Shown here: positions 55,768 to 64,000 of the stretch, in pieces | How the letters are laid out: each line of letters begins with the position of its first letter | Position numbering within the stretch: position 1 is the stretch's first letter | From: Prevotella sp. UBA2456 | GTDB lineage: Bacteria; Bacteroidota; Bacteroidia; Bacteroidales; Bacteroidaceae | Direction: 5' to 3' | Length of the DNA: 64,000 bases | Assembly (NCBI GenBank): GCA_002342415.1 | Contig: DDPY01000022.1 | Span: 1 to 64,000, forward strand | Position numbers and translations under genes: made by a program | The notes under the pieces: generated by a model | The model's input: only the letters and a program-made list of their open reading frames with translations | What the model was told of the DNA's origin: nothing | Databases searched by the model: none

Positions 55768-57377
55768 AACTGGATTTCCTATCATTCGATTTCGACAAGT
55801 TCGCTTCTGAGATGCAGAACTTGAAGACCGCCAAAGGCTTCGACTATCTGATTACCATCGTCGGCGAGGACTTCGGTGCAGAGGAAGGCCTTGGCTGTGT
55901 GTACATTCTTGAGAACACGAATACGCACGAGCGTTGCAGCGTGAAGATGCTGGCCAAGAGTCAGGTATGCGGAGATGGCATGTCGTCAAACGGCACTGGT
56001 GATACTGACGGACAGATGATGTCCTATATCCCCACCGTTTCACACATCTGGCGCGTGGCCGAACTGCTGGAGCGCGAGGTCTACGACTTCTATGGCATTG
56101 TGTTCCTGGGTCATCCCGATATGCGCCGCCTGTTCCTTCGTACCGATTTCAAAGGCTATCCCTTCCGTAAGGACTGGAAGTTCGACGACAGCTATACGCT
56201 GGAGGACGATGTGGAGCCCGACTATGGCTTGGAGTACTACCTCGACAAGGATGGTAACCTGCAGTCGAAGCAGAACAAGCTGTTCACACAGGACGACTAT
56301 GTCATCAACATCGGTCCGCAGCACCCCGCTACCCATGGCGTGCTCCGCCTGCAGACAGTGCTCGATGGTGAGACCGTGAAGCGTATCTATCCCCACTTCG
56401 GCTATATCCACCGTGGTATTGAGAAGATGTGGGAGCAGATGACCTATCCGCAGACACTGGCCTTGACTGATCGTCTGAACTATCTCGGTGCCATGCAGCA
56501 TCGCCACGCTCTCGTGGGAGTCATTGAAGAGGCAATGGGCGTAGAGCTCACCGACCGCATCAAGTACATCCGTACCATTATGGACGAGTTGCAGCGTCTG
56601 GATTCCCACCTGCTCTTCACCTCGTGTGTGGCTCAGGACCTGGGTGCTCTCACTGCCTTCCTTTACGGTATGCGCGACCGTGAGCATGTGCTCAACTGCA
56701 TGGAGGAGACTACGGGTGGCCGACTGATTCAGAACTACTATCGCATTGGCGGTCTGCAGGACGACATCGATCCTAACTTCGTGAAGAACGTGAAGGACCT
56801 CGTGAAATACCTGCGCCCGATGATTCAGGAGTATATGGATGTCTTCGGCGACAATGTGATTACCCACAACCGACTGGAGAACTGTGGCCCGATGTCGCTC
56901 GAAGACTGTATCTCGTATGCCGTCACCGGTCCTGCCGGACGTGCTTCTGGCTGGAAGAACGACGTACGCAAGAACCACCCCTACGACTTGTACGACAAGG
57001 TGGAGTGGGAGCAGTGCACACTCGACACATGTGACTCGATGGGACGCTATCTGGTTCACATCAATGAGATGTACCAGAGCCTGCGGATCATCGAACAGCT
57101 CATCGACAACATTCCTGAGGGCGACTTCTATGTGAAGCAGAAGCCTATCATCAAGGTGCCCGAGGGACAGTGGTACTACGCTGTTGAGGGTGTAGCCGGT
57201 GAGTTTGGTGTCTATCTCGACTCTCGTGGTGACAAGAGTCCCTACCGCATGAAGATGCGTCCGATGGGTCTCTCGCTGGTAGGAGCCTTCGACCCGATGC
57301 TGCGCGGTCAGAAGATTGCCGACCTCATTGCCACCTGTGCCGCTATTGATGTGGTGATACCTGATATCGACAGGTAA
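55764..57377 (+). CDS. nuoCD: Fused complex I subunit C/D
   Basis: 537 residues, the NuoC-NuoD fusion. Residues 1-150 are NuoC-like (WRVAELLEREVYDFYGI, GHPDMRRLFL), and 170-537 are NuoD-like, with GPQHPATHGVLRL, the HRGIEKMWE segment and the C-terminal DPMLRGQKIADLIATCAAIDVVIPDIDR. NuoD lines the quinone-reduction site with NuoB. The fused form is usual in this group. Overlaps nuoB by 4 bases. AT-rich junction repeats follow. Confidence 0.95.
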   Translation: MKLDFLSFDFDKFASEMQNLKTAKGFDYLITIVGEDFGAEEGLGCVYILENTNTHERCSVKMLAKSQVCGDGMSSNGTGDTDGQMMSYIPTVSHIWRVAELLEREVYDFYGIVFLGHPDMRRLFLRTDFKGYPFRKDWKFDDSYTLEDDVEPDYGLEYYLDKDGNLQSKQNKLFTQDDYVINIGPQHPATHGVLRLQTVLDGETVKRIYPHFGYIHRGIEKMWEQMTYPQTLALTDRLNYLGAMQHRHALVGVIEEAMGVELTDRIKYIRTIMDELQRLDSHLLFTSCVAQDLGALTAFLYGMRDREHVLNCMEETTGGRLIQNYYRIGGLQDDIDPNFVKNVKDLVKYLRPMIQEYMDVFGDNVITHNRLENCGPMSLEDCISYAVTGPAGRASGWKNDVRKNHPYDLYDKVEWEQCTLDTCDSMGRYLVHINEMYQSLRIIEQLIDNIPEGDFYVKQKPIIKVPEGQWYYAVEGVAGEFGVYLDSRGDKSPYRMKMRPMGLSLVGAFDPMLRGQKIADLIATCAAIDVVIPDIDR

Positions 57378-57384
57378 GGGTTTG

Positions 57385-57423
57385 CAAATCGTAAAATAGT
57401 AAATCGTCAAATAGTAAATTTAC
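57385..57423. repeat. AT-rich junction repeat between nuoCD and nuoH
   Basis: CAAATCGTAAAATAGTAAAT followed by further AAATCGTCAAATAGT copies. Same family as 5903-5928. Confidence 0.85.
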
Positions 57424-57426
57424 AAG

Positions 57427-58515
57427 ATGTTCGACTTTTCTATTATAACACAATGGTTCGACGCTTTTCTCCGTCAGACGTTAGGGCTGGGAGATTTCCT
57501 GTCGATATTGATAGAGTGCGTGCTGGTCGGCGTGGGCATCCTCGTGGGATATGCGCTGATAGCCATCGTGCTGATATTCATGGAACGTAAGGTGTGTGCC
57601 TACTTCCAGTGCCGTCTGGGCCCGATGCGCGTGGGCTATTGGGGCTTGTTGCAGGTGTTTGCCGACGTGCTGAAGATGCTCATCAAGGAGATATTCTTCG
57701 TCGATCGTGCCGACAAGCTGCTCTATGCCGTGGCTCCGCTGCTGGTGATCATCGGTTCTGTGGGTGCTTTCTCGTTTCTGCCTTGGAACAATGGTGCTAC
57801 AGTGCTCGACTTCAACGTAGGCGTTTTCCTGCTTACCGCCATCTCGTCGATTGGCGTGGTAGGTATCTTCCTCGCCGGTTGGAGCTCTAACAACAAGTAT
57901 TCGGTGGTTTCGGCCATGCGTGGTGCCGTGCAGATGATATCCTACGAGATGTCGCTCTGCCTTTGTCTCATCACGGCCGTCATCCTGACTGGTACGATGC
58001 AGATGTCTGGTATCGTTGAGGCACAGACCGGTCCCTGGAAGTGGCTGATCTTCCAAGGTCATGTGCCCGCCATCATTGCCTTCCTCGTATTCCTCGTGGC
58101 AGGTAATGCAGAGGCCAACCGTGGCCCGTTCGATATGGCTGAGGCCGAGAGCGAGCTGACTGCCGGCCATCATACCGAGTACTCGGGTATGGGCTTCGGC
58201 TTCTTCTATCTGGCCGAGTTCCTCAACCTCTTCATCATTGCCGGCATCGCCGCTACCGTATTCTTGGGTGGCTGGGCTCCTGTCAACATTGGTGTCGAGG
58301 CCTTCGACAAGGTGATGAACTACATCCCGGGCATCGTATGGTTCCTGGGCAAGGCCTTTGCGCTGGTATGGATTCTGATGTGGATCAAGTGGACATTCCC
58401 CCGTCTGCGTATCGACCAGATCCTGAAACTGGAATGGAAGTATCTGATGCCGCTGTCGCTCATCAACCTCGTGCTGATGACTGTGGTGGTGGCTCTGGGC
58501 TTATATATTAAATAA
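57427..58515 (+). CDS. nuoH: Complex I subunit H
   Basis: 362 residues, eight membrane helices. The cytoplasmic loops contain ERKVCAYFQCRLGPMRVGYWG and the acidic segment NRGPFDMAEAESELTAG, both diagnostic of NuoH, which links the quinone site to the proton channels. nuoG, nuoE and nuoF would normally lie before or around it but are absent here. It is separated from nuoCD by 49 bases of AT-rich repeats. Confidence 0.95.
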   Translation: MFDFSIITQWFDAFLRQTLGLGDFLSILIECVLVGVGILVGYALIAIVLIFMERKVCAYFQCRLGPMRVGYWGLLQVFADVLKMLIKEIFFVDRADKLLYAVAPLLVIIGSVGAFSFLPWNNGATVLDFNVGVFLLTAISSIGVVGIFLAGWSSNNKYSVVSAMRGAVQMISYEMSLCLCLITAVILTGTMQMSGIVEAQTGPWKWLIFQGHVPAIIAFLVFLVAGNAEANRGPFDMAEAESELTAGHHTEYSGMGFGFFYLAEFLNLFIIAGIAATVFLGGWAPVNIGVEAFDKVMNYIPGIVWFLGKAFALVWILMWIKWTFPRLRIDQILKLEWKYLMPLSLINLVLMTVVVALGLYIK

Positions 58516-58524
58516 GGTATAGCA

Positions 58525-59070
58525 ATGGAAGATAATAAAACATATTTCGGAGAAATAGGACACGGCCTGAAGACGCTGGCTACGGGTATGGGAGTGACCT
58601 GGAAGGAATACTTCAAGGACTTCTTTACCAACAAGTCGACCGAGCAGTATCCTGAGAACCGTAAGACGACACTCCACGTGTCCAGCCGTCATCGCGGCCG
58701 CCTGGTGTTTAAGCGTAACGAGGACGGCTCCTACAAGTGCACGGCTTGCACCCTGTGTGAGAAGTCGTGTCCCAACGGAACCATCAAGATTACCAGCCAC
58801 ATGGCCGAAGACCCTGAGACGGGCAAGAAGAAGAAGGTGCTCGACGACTATCAATACGACCTGGGCGACTGCATGTTCTGTCAGCTCTGCACCAATGCCT
58901 GCAACTTTGATGCTATCGAGTTCTCCAATGATTTCGAGAATGCCGTGTTCGACCGCGACAAGCTGGTGCTGCATCTCGACAAGGAAGTCTACAAGGGTGG
59001 CTCTCTGCCCAACCTGCTCAATGGCGGTGCTGAGTGGAAAGTCGGAACGTTTAACACTAAAACGAAGTAA
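58525..59070 (+). CDS. nuoI: Complex I subunit I (iron-sulphur protein)
   Basis: 181 residues. Two [4Fe-4S] ferredoxin motifs are seen: CTACTLCEKSCPNG and CMFCQLCTNACNFD. An N-terminal amphipathic region links it to the membrane arm. Since nuoE, nuoF and nuoG are missing from this operon, NuoI is the likely entry point for electrons from a soluble donor such as ferredoxin. That is an inference from gene absence in the part of the operon seen. Confidence 0.94.
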   Translation: MEDNKTYFGEIGHGLKTLATGMGVTWKEYFKDFFTNKSTEQYPENRKTTLHVSSRHRGRLVFKRNEDGSYKCTACTLCEKSCPNGTIKITSHMAEDPETGKKKKVLDDYQYDLGDCMFCQLCTNACNFDAIEFSNDFENAVFDRDKLVLHLDKEVYKGGSLPNLLNGGAEWKVGTFNTKTK

Positions 59071-59076
59071 ACGACT

Positions 59077-59598
59077 ATGGCAAATATGATTATGTTTTGC
59101 ATTCTCGCCGTTGTCATCCTCGGCTCTGCCGTGATGTGTGTGACAACGACCCGAATCATGCGGGCCGCAACGTTCATGTTGTTCGTGCTCTTTGGCGTGG
59201 CAGGTCTTTACTTCCTGCTCGACTATACGTATCTGGGTGCAGCCCAGATATCGGTCTATGCCGGTGGTGTGACGATGATCTATGTCTTCGCCATCCAGCT
59301 GGTGTCGAAGCGTACTCTGCAGGGTTTGACCGAGCGTATGAAGGGCAGCCGTGTCCTCTGGGGCGCACTGCTCTGTCTGATCGGCTGTGCTACGGTCATC
59401 CTGGTGCTGCTGAAGAATCAGTATATCTATACCGGCGAGGCTGTGGCCGATGTCGAGCTTCCCATGAAGAAGATCGGCGAGGCACTGGTGGGTGCCGGAC
59501 GTTATCAGTATGTGCTGGCCTTCGAGTTCATCTCGCTGTTCCTGCTGGCCTGCATCATCGGTGGTTTGGTTGTTTCACGTAAAGAAGAGGAGAAGTAA
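59077..59598 (+). CDS. nuoJ: Complex I subunit J
   Basis: 173 residues with five membrane helices. The segment GVAGLYFLLDYTYLGAAQISVYAGGVTMIYVF carries the pattern of NuoJ (a small membrane-arm subunit with a conserved helix next to the quinone tunnel). Six bases separate it from nuoI and three from nuoK. Confidence 0.94.
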   Translation: MANMIMFCILAVVILGSAVMCVTTTRIMRAATFMLFVLFGVAGLYFLLDYTYLGAAQISVYAGGVTMIYVFAIQLVSKRTLQGLTERMKGSRVLWGALLCLIGCATVILVLLKNQYIYTGEAVADVELPMKKIGEALVGAGRYQYVLAFEFISLFLLACIIGGLVVSRKEEEK

Positions 59599-59601
59599 AC
59601 T

Positions 59602-59913
59602 ATGACAATACCTGTAGAATGTTATTTCGTGCTCAGTGCACTGCTGTTCTTCATCGGTGTCTTCGGCTTCATCACGCGTCGCAACCTGGTTGCCATGCTG
59701 ATTTGCGTTGAGCTCATCCTCAATGCCGTCGACATCAATTTCGCTGCCTTCAACCGCCTGCTTTTTGCCGGTTCTATGGAGGGAATGTTTATGACGCTTT
59801 TCTCTATCGGTGTCTCCGCAGCCGAGTCGGCAGTGGCTATTGCTATTATCATCAATGTCTACCGCAACTTCCGTAGCGATAGCGTTGACAGCATTAAGAA
59901 TATGAAATGGTAG
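59602..59913 (+). CDS. nuoK: Complex I subunit K
   Basis: 103 residues with three membrane helices, the usual size. The conserved Glu residues are present in CVELILNAVDINF and the SAAESAVAIAII segment, both needed for proton movement along the membrane arm. Closely follows nuoJ. The gap to nuoL is 31 bases of an A/G-rich repeat (GTGAAAAGGTAAAAAAG). Confidence 0.94.
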   Translation: MTIPVECYFVLSALLFFIGVFGFITRRNLVAMLICVELILNAVDINFAAFNRLLFAGSMEGMFMTLFSIGVSAAESAVAIAIIINVYRNFRSDSVDSIKNMKW

Positions 59914-59944
59914 TGAAAAGGTAAAAAAGTAAAAGTGAAAAATT

Positions 59945-61936
59945 ATGGATATATATAGTTATTCCTTCCTGATACTTCTGCTGCCTGCGCTATCATTCGT
60001 GATTCTCGCGCTGTGCGGTATGAAGATGTCGCATAAGACTGCCGGTCTTATCGGTACTACCTCGCTGGGACTGGTCACCGTATTGTCGTACATGACGGCG
60101 TTTGCCTATTTCGGCGCCGACCGTCTGGCTAACGGTACGTTCCCCACGCTTGTTCCCTATAACTTCACCTGGCTGCCCCTGGGCAACCTGCACTTCGACA
60201 TGGGTATCCTTCTGGACCCCATCTCGGTGATGATGCTGATCGTCATCAGCACGGTGTCGTTCATGGTACATATCTATTCGTTTGGCTATATGCACGGTGA
60301 AAAGGGATTCCAGCGCTACTACGCCTTCCTCTCGCTGTTCACCATGTCTATGCTGGGTCTGGTGCTCGCCACCAATATTTTCCAGATGTACACCTTCTGG
60401 GAGCTGGTGGGTGTGAGCTCCTATCTGCTCATCGGCTTCTACTATCCGCTCAAGCCCGCCATTGCCGCCTCTAAGAAGGCTTTCATCGTGACACGCTTTG
60501 CCGATATGTTCTTCCTCGTGGGTATTCTGCTCTTCGGCTACTACACTGAGTCGTTCAGCTTCTCGTTTGCCGGCGATATCGTGATGGGGCAGGGCACTAC
60601 ACCGTTCATCGAGGGCAATGCTGCCAAGGCTATGGCTGCCGGTGCGTTCATCCTGCCTACGGCCCTGGTGCTGATGTTCATCGGTGGTGCCGGTAAGTCG
60701 GCCATGTTCCCGTTGCACATCTGGCTACCCGACGCTATGGAGGGTCCTACGCCTGTCAGTGCACTCATCCACGCTGCTACGATGGTGGTGGCTGGTGTGT
60801 TCCAGATTGCCCGTATGTTCCCCTTGTGGGTGGAGTATGCACAGCCGCAGATGTCCATCGTGGTATGGGTGGGCGTGTTCACCGCTTTCTATGCTGCTGC
60901 CGTGGCCTGTGCCCAGAGCGACATCAAGCGTGTGCTGGCTTTCTCTACCATCTCGCAGATTGCCTTTATGATGGTGGCACTGGGCGTCTCACTGCCCGGT
61001 CATCATGGTGTGCTCGACAATCATGCCCAGCTCGGTTTCATGGCTGGTATGTTCCATCTGTTCACCCATGCCATGTTCAAGGCGTGCCTGTTCCTCGGAG
61101 CCGGTTGCATCATCCATGCCGTCCACTCTAACGAGATGGCCCTGATGGGTGGGCTGCGCAAGTATATGCCTATCACGCATATCACCTTCCTCATCTCCTG
61201 TCTGGCCATTGCCGGTATTCCCTTCTTCTCGGGCTTCAGCTCGAAGGATGAGATTATCACTGCCTGCTTTGCCTACAGTCCTGTGGTAGGATGGATTATG
61301 ACGGGTATTGCCGCTATGACGGCCTTCTATATGTTCCGTCTGTACTATGGCATCTTCTGGGGAACGGAGAATCGCGAGGCCCACGAGCATCATACGCCGC
61401 ATGAGGCTCCCGCAACCATGACCATTCCTCTGATTGTGCTTTGTGTCATCACCTGCGGAGTGGGTATCTATACCACTATTGCCGGTTTTGCAGGGTGGGG
61501 TGGAAGCTTCGGCCAGTTTGTTTCAGCCGAAGGTACTAATTACACCATCCATTTCGACACGCAGATTGCTGCTACCTCTACGATTATCGCTATCCTGAGC
61601 ATCTGCCTGGCCACCTATATCTATAAAGGTGAGTCGCAGCCTATTGCCGACCGTCTGTACAAGCAGTTCCCGCGTCTGCATCAGGCTGCCTACAAGCGCT
61701 TCTATCAGGACGAGATATGGCAGTTTGTCACCCATCGCATCATCTTCCGTTGCGTCTCGACTCCTATTGCATGGTTCGACCGCCACGTGGTTGACGGCAC
61801 GTTCAATTTCCTGGCATGGGGAGCCAACGAGGCTGGCGAGTCCTTGCGCCCCTGGCAGAGTGGCGATGTGCGTCAGTATGCGGTATGGTTCCTTACTGGT
61901 ACAGTGGCACTGACACTAATCCTGCTTGCCATATAA
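59945..61936 (+). CDS. nuoL: Complex I subunit L (antiporter-like)
   Basis: 663 residues, about sixteen membrane helices. The antiporter-like core shows TFWELVGVSSYLLIGF, LIHAATMVVAGV and the ISCLAIAGIPFFSGFSSKDEII region. A C-terminal lateral helix extension (about 560-663) distinguishes it from NuoM and NuoN. A proton-pumping subunit at the far end of the membrane arm. Followed by AT-rich repeats and nuoM. Confidence 0.95.
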   Translation: MDIYSYSFLILLLPALSFVILALCGMKMSHKTAGLIGTTSLGLVTVLSYMTAFAYFGADRLANGTFPTLVPYNFTWLPLGNLHFDMGILLDPISVMMLIVISTVSFMVHIYSFGYMHGEKGFQRYYAFLSLFTMSMLGLVLATNIFQMYTFWELVGVSSYLLIGFYYPLKPAIAASKKAFIVTRFADMFFLVGILLFGYYTESFSFSFAGDIVMGQGTTPFIEGNAAKAMAAGAFILPTALVLMFIGGAGKSAMFPLHIWLPDAMEGPTPVSALIHAATMVVAGVFQIARMFPLWVEYAQPQMSIVVWVGVFTAFYAAAVACAQSDIKRVLAFSTISQIAFMMVALGVSLPGHHGVLDNHAQLGFMAGMFHLFTHAMFKACLFLGAGCIIHAVHSNEMALMGGLRKYMPITHITFLISCLAIAGIPFFSGFSSKDEIITACFAYSPVVGWIMTGIAAMTAFYMFRLYYGIFWGTENREAHEHHTPHEAPATMTIPLIVLCVITCGVGIYTTIAGFAGWGGSFGQFVSAEGTNYTIHFDTQIAATSTIIAILSICLATYIYKGESQPIADRLYKQFPRLHQAAYKRFYQDEIWQFVTHRIIFRCVSTPIAWFDRHVVDGTFNFLAWGANEAGESLRPWQSGDVRQYAVWFLTGTVALTLILLAI

Positions 61937-61970
61937 ATCGTAAATTGTAAATCGTCAAATAGTAAATTAC
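61935..61970. repeat. AT-rich junction repeat between nuoL and nuoM
   Basis: AAATCGTAAATTGTAAATCG and further copies. They fill almost the whole gap. Confidence 0.85.
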
Positions 61971-61974
61971 ATTT

Positions 61975-63456
61975 ATGAGTATATTAACATTATTCGTAGT
62001 GATTCCCGCCCTGATGCTCTTGGGCCTTTGGTTGGCCAAGAGCCTCAATCAGGTGCGTGGTGTGATGGTGGCCGGAGCCTCGTGTCTGCTGGCCCTGTCT
62101 GTTTGGCTGACCATCTATTTCGTCCAGCAGCGTGCAGCAGGCAATACTGATGTGATGTTGCTGACGGCTTCCACCCCTTGGTTCAAGCCATTGAATATCG
62201 CCTATTCGGTCGGTGTCGACGGCATCTCGGTGGTGATGTTGCTGCTCTCCAGCATCATCGTCTTCACCGGTACCTTTGCCTCGTGGCAGCTGAAACCCAT
62301 GACGAAGGAGTATTTCCTGTGGTTCACCCTCCTCTCGACGGGTGTCTATGGCTTCTTCATCTGCACCGATATGTTCACCATGTTCATGTTCTACGAGGTG
62401 GCGCTGATTCCCATGTACCTGCTGATTGGTGTCTGGGGCTCGGGCAATAAGGAGTATGCCGCCATGAAGCTGACACTGATGCTGATGGGAGGTTCGGCCC
62501 TGCTGATTCTCGGCATCCTCGGTATCTATTACTTCAGCGGTGCCACCACCATGAATGTCAACGAGATTGCCGCCATGCACAATATCCCGGTAGAGACGCA
62601 GAAGGTGTTCTTCCCCTTCATCTTCATTGGTTTTGGCGTCTTAGGTGCGCTGTTCCCCTTCCACACATGGTCGCCCGACGGTCATGCCTCAGCGCCTACG
62701 GCTGTCTCCATGCTCCACGCCGGCGTGCTGATGAAACTGGGAGGCTATGGCTGTTTCCGTGTTGCCATGTATCTGCTGCCCGATGCAGCCAATGAGCTGG
62801 CCTGGATATTCCTTATCCTCACCACCATCTCGGTGGTCTACGGTGCGTTCTCGGCTTGTGTGCAGACCGACCTGAAGTATATCAATGCCTATTCGTCAGT
62901 GTCTCACTGCGGACTGGTATTGTTCGCCCTGCTCATGATGACCAAGACGTCTTGTACGGGTGCTATTCTGCAGATGCTCTCGCACGGTCTGATGACGGCG
63001 CTCTTCTTTGCCCTCATCGGTATGATCTACGGCCGCACTCACACCCGCGACATCCGCTATCTGGACGGACTGATGAAGATCATGCCGTTCCTCGCCGTGG
63101 GCTACGTCATTGCCGGTCTGGCCAACCTCGGTCTGCCGGGCTTCTCGGGCTTCATTGCTGAGATGACGATTTTCGTCGGCTCGTTCGAGAATCCCGACCA
63201 GTTCCACCGTGTGGCTACCATCATTGCTTGTACGTCGATTGTCATCACGGCAGTCTACATCCTGCGTGTTGTCGGTAAGATTCTGTATGGCGAGGTGAAG
63301 AATCCTCACTATCTGGAGCTCACCGATGCTACTTGGGACGAGCGTGTTGCCGTCATCTGTCTCATTGCCTGTGTGGCCGGTCTCGGTCTGTTCCCCCTCT
63401 GGGCAAGCAATGTCATCTCAGATGCCGTAGGACCCATCCTCGCGAACATCATCTAA
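61975..63456 (+). CDS. nuoM: Complex I subunit M (antiporter-like)
   Basis: 493 residues, about fourteen membrane helices. Conserved elements are FMFYEVALIPMYLLIGVWG, FPFHTWSPDGHASAPTAVSMLHAG and LGLPGFSGFIAEM. A proton-pumping subunit of the membrane arm. It is separated from nuoL and nuoN by AT-rich junction repeats on both sides. Confidence 0.95.
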   Translation: MSILTLFVVIPALMLLGLWLAKSLNQVRGVMVAGASCLLALSVWLTIYFVQQRAAGNTDVMLLTASTPWFKPLNIAYSVGVDGISVVMLLLSSIIVFTGTFASWQLKPMTKEYFLWFTLLSTGVYGFFICTDMFTMFMFYEVALIPMYLLIGVWGSGNKEYAAMKLTLMLMGGSALLILGILGIYYFSGATTMNVNEIAAMHNIPVETQKVFFPFIFIGFGVLGALFPFHTWSPDGHASAPTAVSMLHAGVLMKLGGYGCFRVAMYLLPDAANELAWIFLILTTISVVYGAFSACVQTDLKYINAYSSVSHCGLVLFALLMMTKTSCTGAILQMLSHGLMTALFFALIGMIYGRTHTRDIRYLDGLMKIMPFLAVGYVIAGLANLGLPGFSGFIAEMTIFVGSFENPDQFHRVATIIACTSIVITAVYILRVVGKILYGEVKNPHYLELTDATWDERVAVICLIACVAGLGLFPLWASNVISDAVGPILANII

Positions 63457-63465
63457 ACGGCACGC

Positions 63466-63513
63466 TAAATAGTAAATAAATCGTAAATAGTAAATCGTTA
63501 AATCGTAAATTAC
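63466..63513. repeat. AT-rich junction repeat between nuoM and nuoN
   Basis: AAATAGTAAATAAATCGTAA and further copies fill the gap. Confidence 0.85.
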
Positions 63514-63517
63514 GTTT

Positions 63518-64000
63518 ATGGGATATAGTCAATTCTTAAATATGATACCCGAGGCCTTTTTGGTGCTCGCACTGATACTGGTGTTCTTTGCCGACTTCTG
63601 CCTGACTAAAAGTGCGCGCAAGAATGCCGTGCTCAGCAAGCTGACCGGAGCCTTGCTCATCTGTCTGATGCTGCTTTCCACCACGGTGGCTCCCGCTGAG
63701 GCTTTCGGAGGTATGTATGTGGCTACCAAGGCCGCCAATGTGATGAAGATGATCCTGACGCTCGGCACGCTCATCGTGGTCATCATGGCCCAGCCGTGGC
63801 TTGAAGGCGGTAGTCAAGTCGTAAACAGTAAATCGCTAAATGGTAAATACAGTGGCGAGTTCTATATGTTGGTACTGTCTACCTTGCTGGGTATGTTCAT
63901 CATGGTCAGCAGCGGCAACTTCCTGCTCTTCTTCCTCGGACTGGAGACCGCCTCGGTGCCGATGGCCTGTCTGGTGGCTTTCGATAAGTTCAAGAAGAAC
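63518..64000 (+). CDS. nuoN: Complex I subunit N (3' end outside window)
   Basis: 161 residues visible, cut by the window end. The order after nuoM and the antiporter-like helices (for example FLLFFLGLETASVPMACLVAF) identify NuoN. An in-frame copy of the AT-rich junction repeat at 63816-63850 encodes QVVNSKSLNGKYSGE in a loop between membrane helices. The gene stays open, so the repeat is accommodated. A window-edge truncation, not a pseudogene as far as can be seen. Confidence 0.92.
   Translation, partial: MGYSQFLNMIPEAFLVLALILVFFADFCLTKSARKNAVLSKLTGALLICLMLLSTTVAPAEAFGGMYVATKAANVMKMILTLGTLIVVIMAQPWLEGGSQVVNSKSLNGKYSGEFYMLVLSTLLGMFIMVSSGNFLLFFLGLETASVPMACLVAFDKFKKN
63816..63850 (+). repeat. 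AT-rich junction repeat inside nuoN
   Basis: CAAGTCGTAAACAGTAAATCG followed by CTAAATGGTAAATA, a diverged copy of the junction family within coding sequence, kept in frame as a hydrophilic loop. Confidence 0.8.

Noticed and set aside
1..64000. Mobile element or genomic island
   Set aside because: No transposase, integrase, phage or conjugation gene and no tRNA attachment site was seen. Gene content and promoter type are uniform along the window.

Overview
The window reads as chromosomal DNA from a Bacteroidales bacterium, most likely a Prevotella-type member of the Prevotellaceae. The signs are recurrent TAnnTTTG -7 promoter boxes with no Shine-Dalgarno sequences, many lipoproteins and signal-peptide proteins, a TonB-dependent receptor, a PafA-type phosphatase, a fused NuoCD, and a complex I operon without NuoEFG. 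No rRNA, tRNA, CRISPR array, insertion sequence or prophage gene was found.

Layout. 1-386: tail of a secreted protein. 387-3903: an operon of HPr-kinase-like protein, S24/S26 peptidase, PqqD-like carrier and ABC exporter, which looks like a peptide-maturation (RiPP-type) system with no visible precursor. 3999-5911: a racemase-like protein with an MFS acid-sugar transporter. 5923-6495: a membrane protein. 6708-11211: a membrane-anchored AraC-type regulator followed by two secreted peptidases (S8 and S37). 11286-13441: a four-carbon acid sugar kinase (DUF1537) with a beta-keto acid cleavage enzyme. 13800-16313: a second S8 peptidase. 16373-23061 (minus): an outer-membrane porin, an imelysin lipoprotein, a di-haem c-type cytochrome and the CcsBA cytochrome c maturation protein. 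Divergent from these, at 23213, is a Ric/ScdA-like di-iron domain fused to a LuxR helix-turn-helix. 24189-25184: a DUF3089 lipoprotein.

25603-34901 (minus): a stress-type block with a membrane sensor SpoIIE phosphatase carrying its own HATPase domain, an ABCG-like transporter, a lipoprotein, an RsbW-like kinase, a STAS protein, a (p)ppGpp synthetase-like protein, a LuxR regulator and GreA. 35003-40269: an uncharacterised periplasmic protein, sodium-pump decarboxylase subunits beta, biotin carrier and gamma (the gamma subunit has a lamin-tail-like domain), and a YidE/AspT-type transporter. 40704-48660: two OB-fold lipoproteins and a TonB-dependent receptor, divergent from a secreted endonuclease/exonuclease and uridine kinase. 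Together these suggest extracellular nucleic-acid scavenging. 48781-54238: aminotransferase, nucleotidyltransferase, CDP-alcohol phosphatidyltransferase, flippase-like protein and PafA-type phosphatase, which suggests synthesis of a polar lipid headgroup. 54319: a small HTH protein. 54695-64000: nuoA-B-CD-H-I-J-K-L-M-N, with nuoN cut by the window end.

A striking feature of the window is the number of short repeat families at gene junctions. Several enter coding sequence, where they supply stop codons, protein termini or in-frame linkers, including one inside nuoN and one inside the MFS transporter. Two arrays with 21-bp and 22-bp periods lie upstream of promoters and look like helically phased sites.
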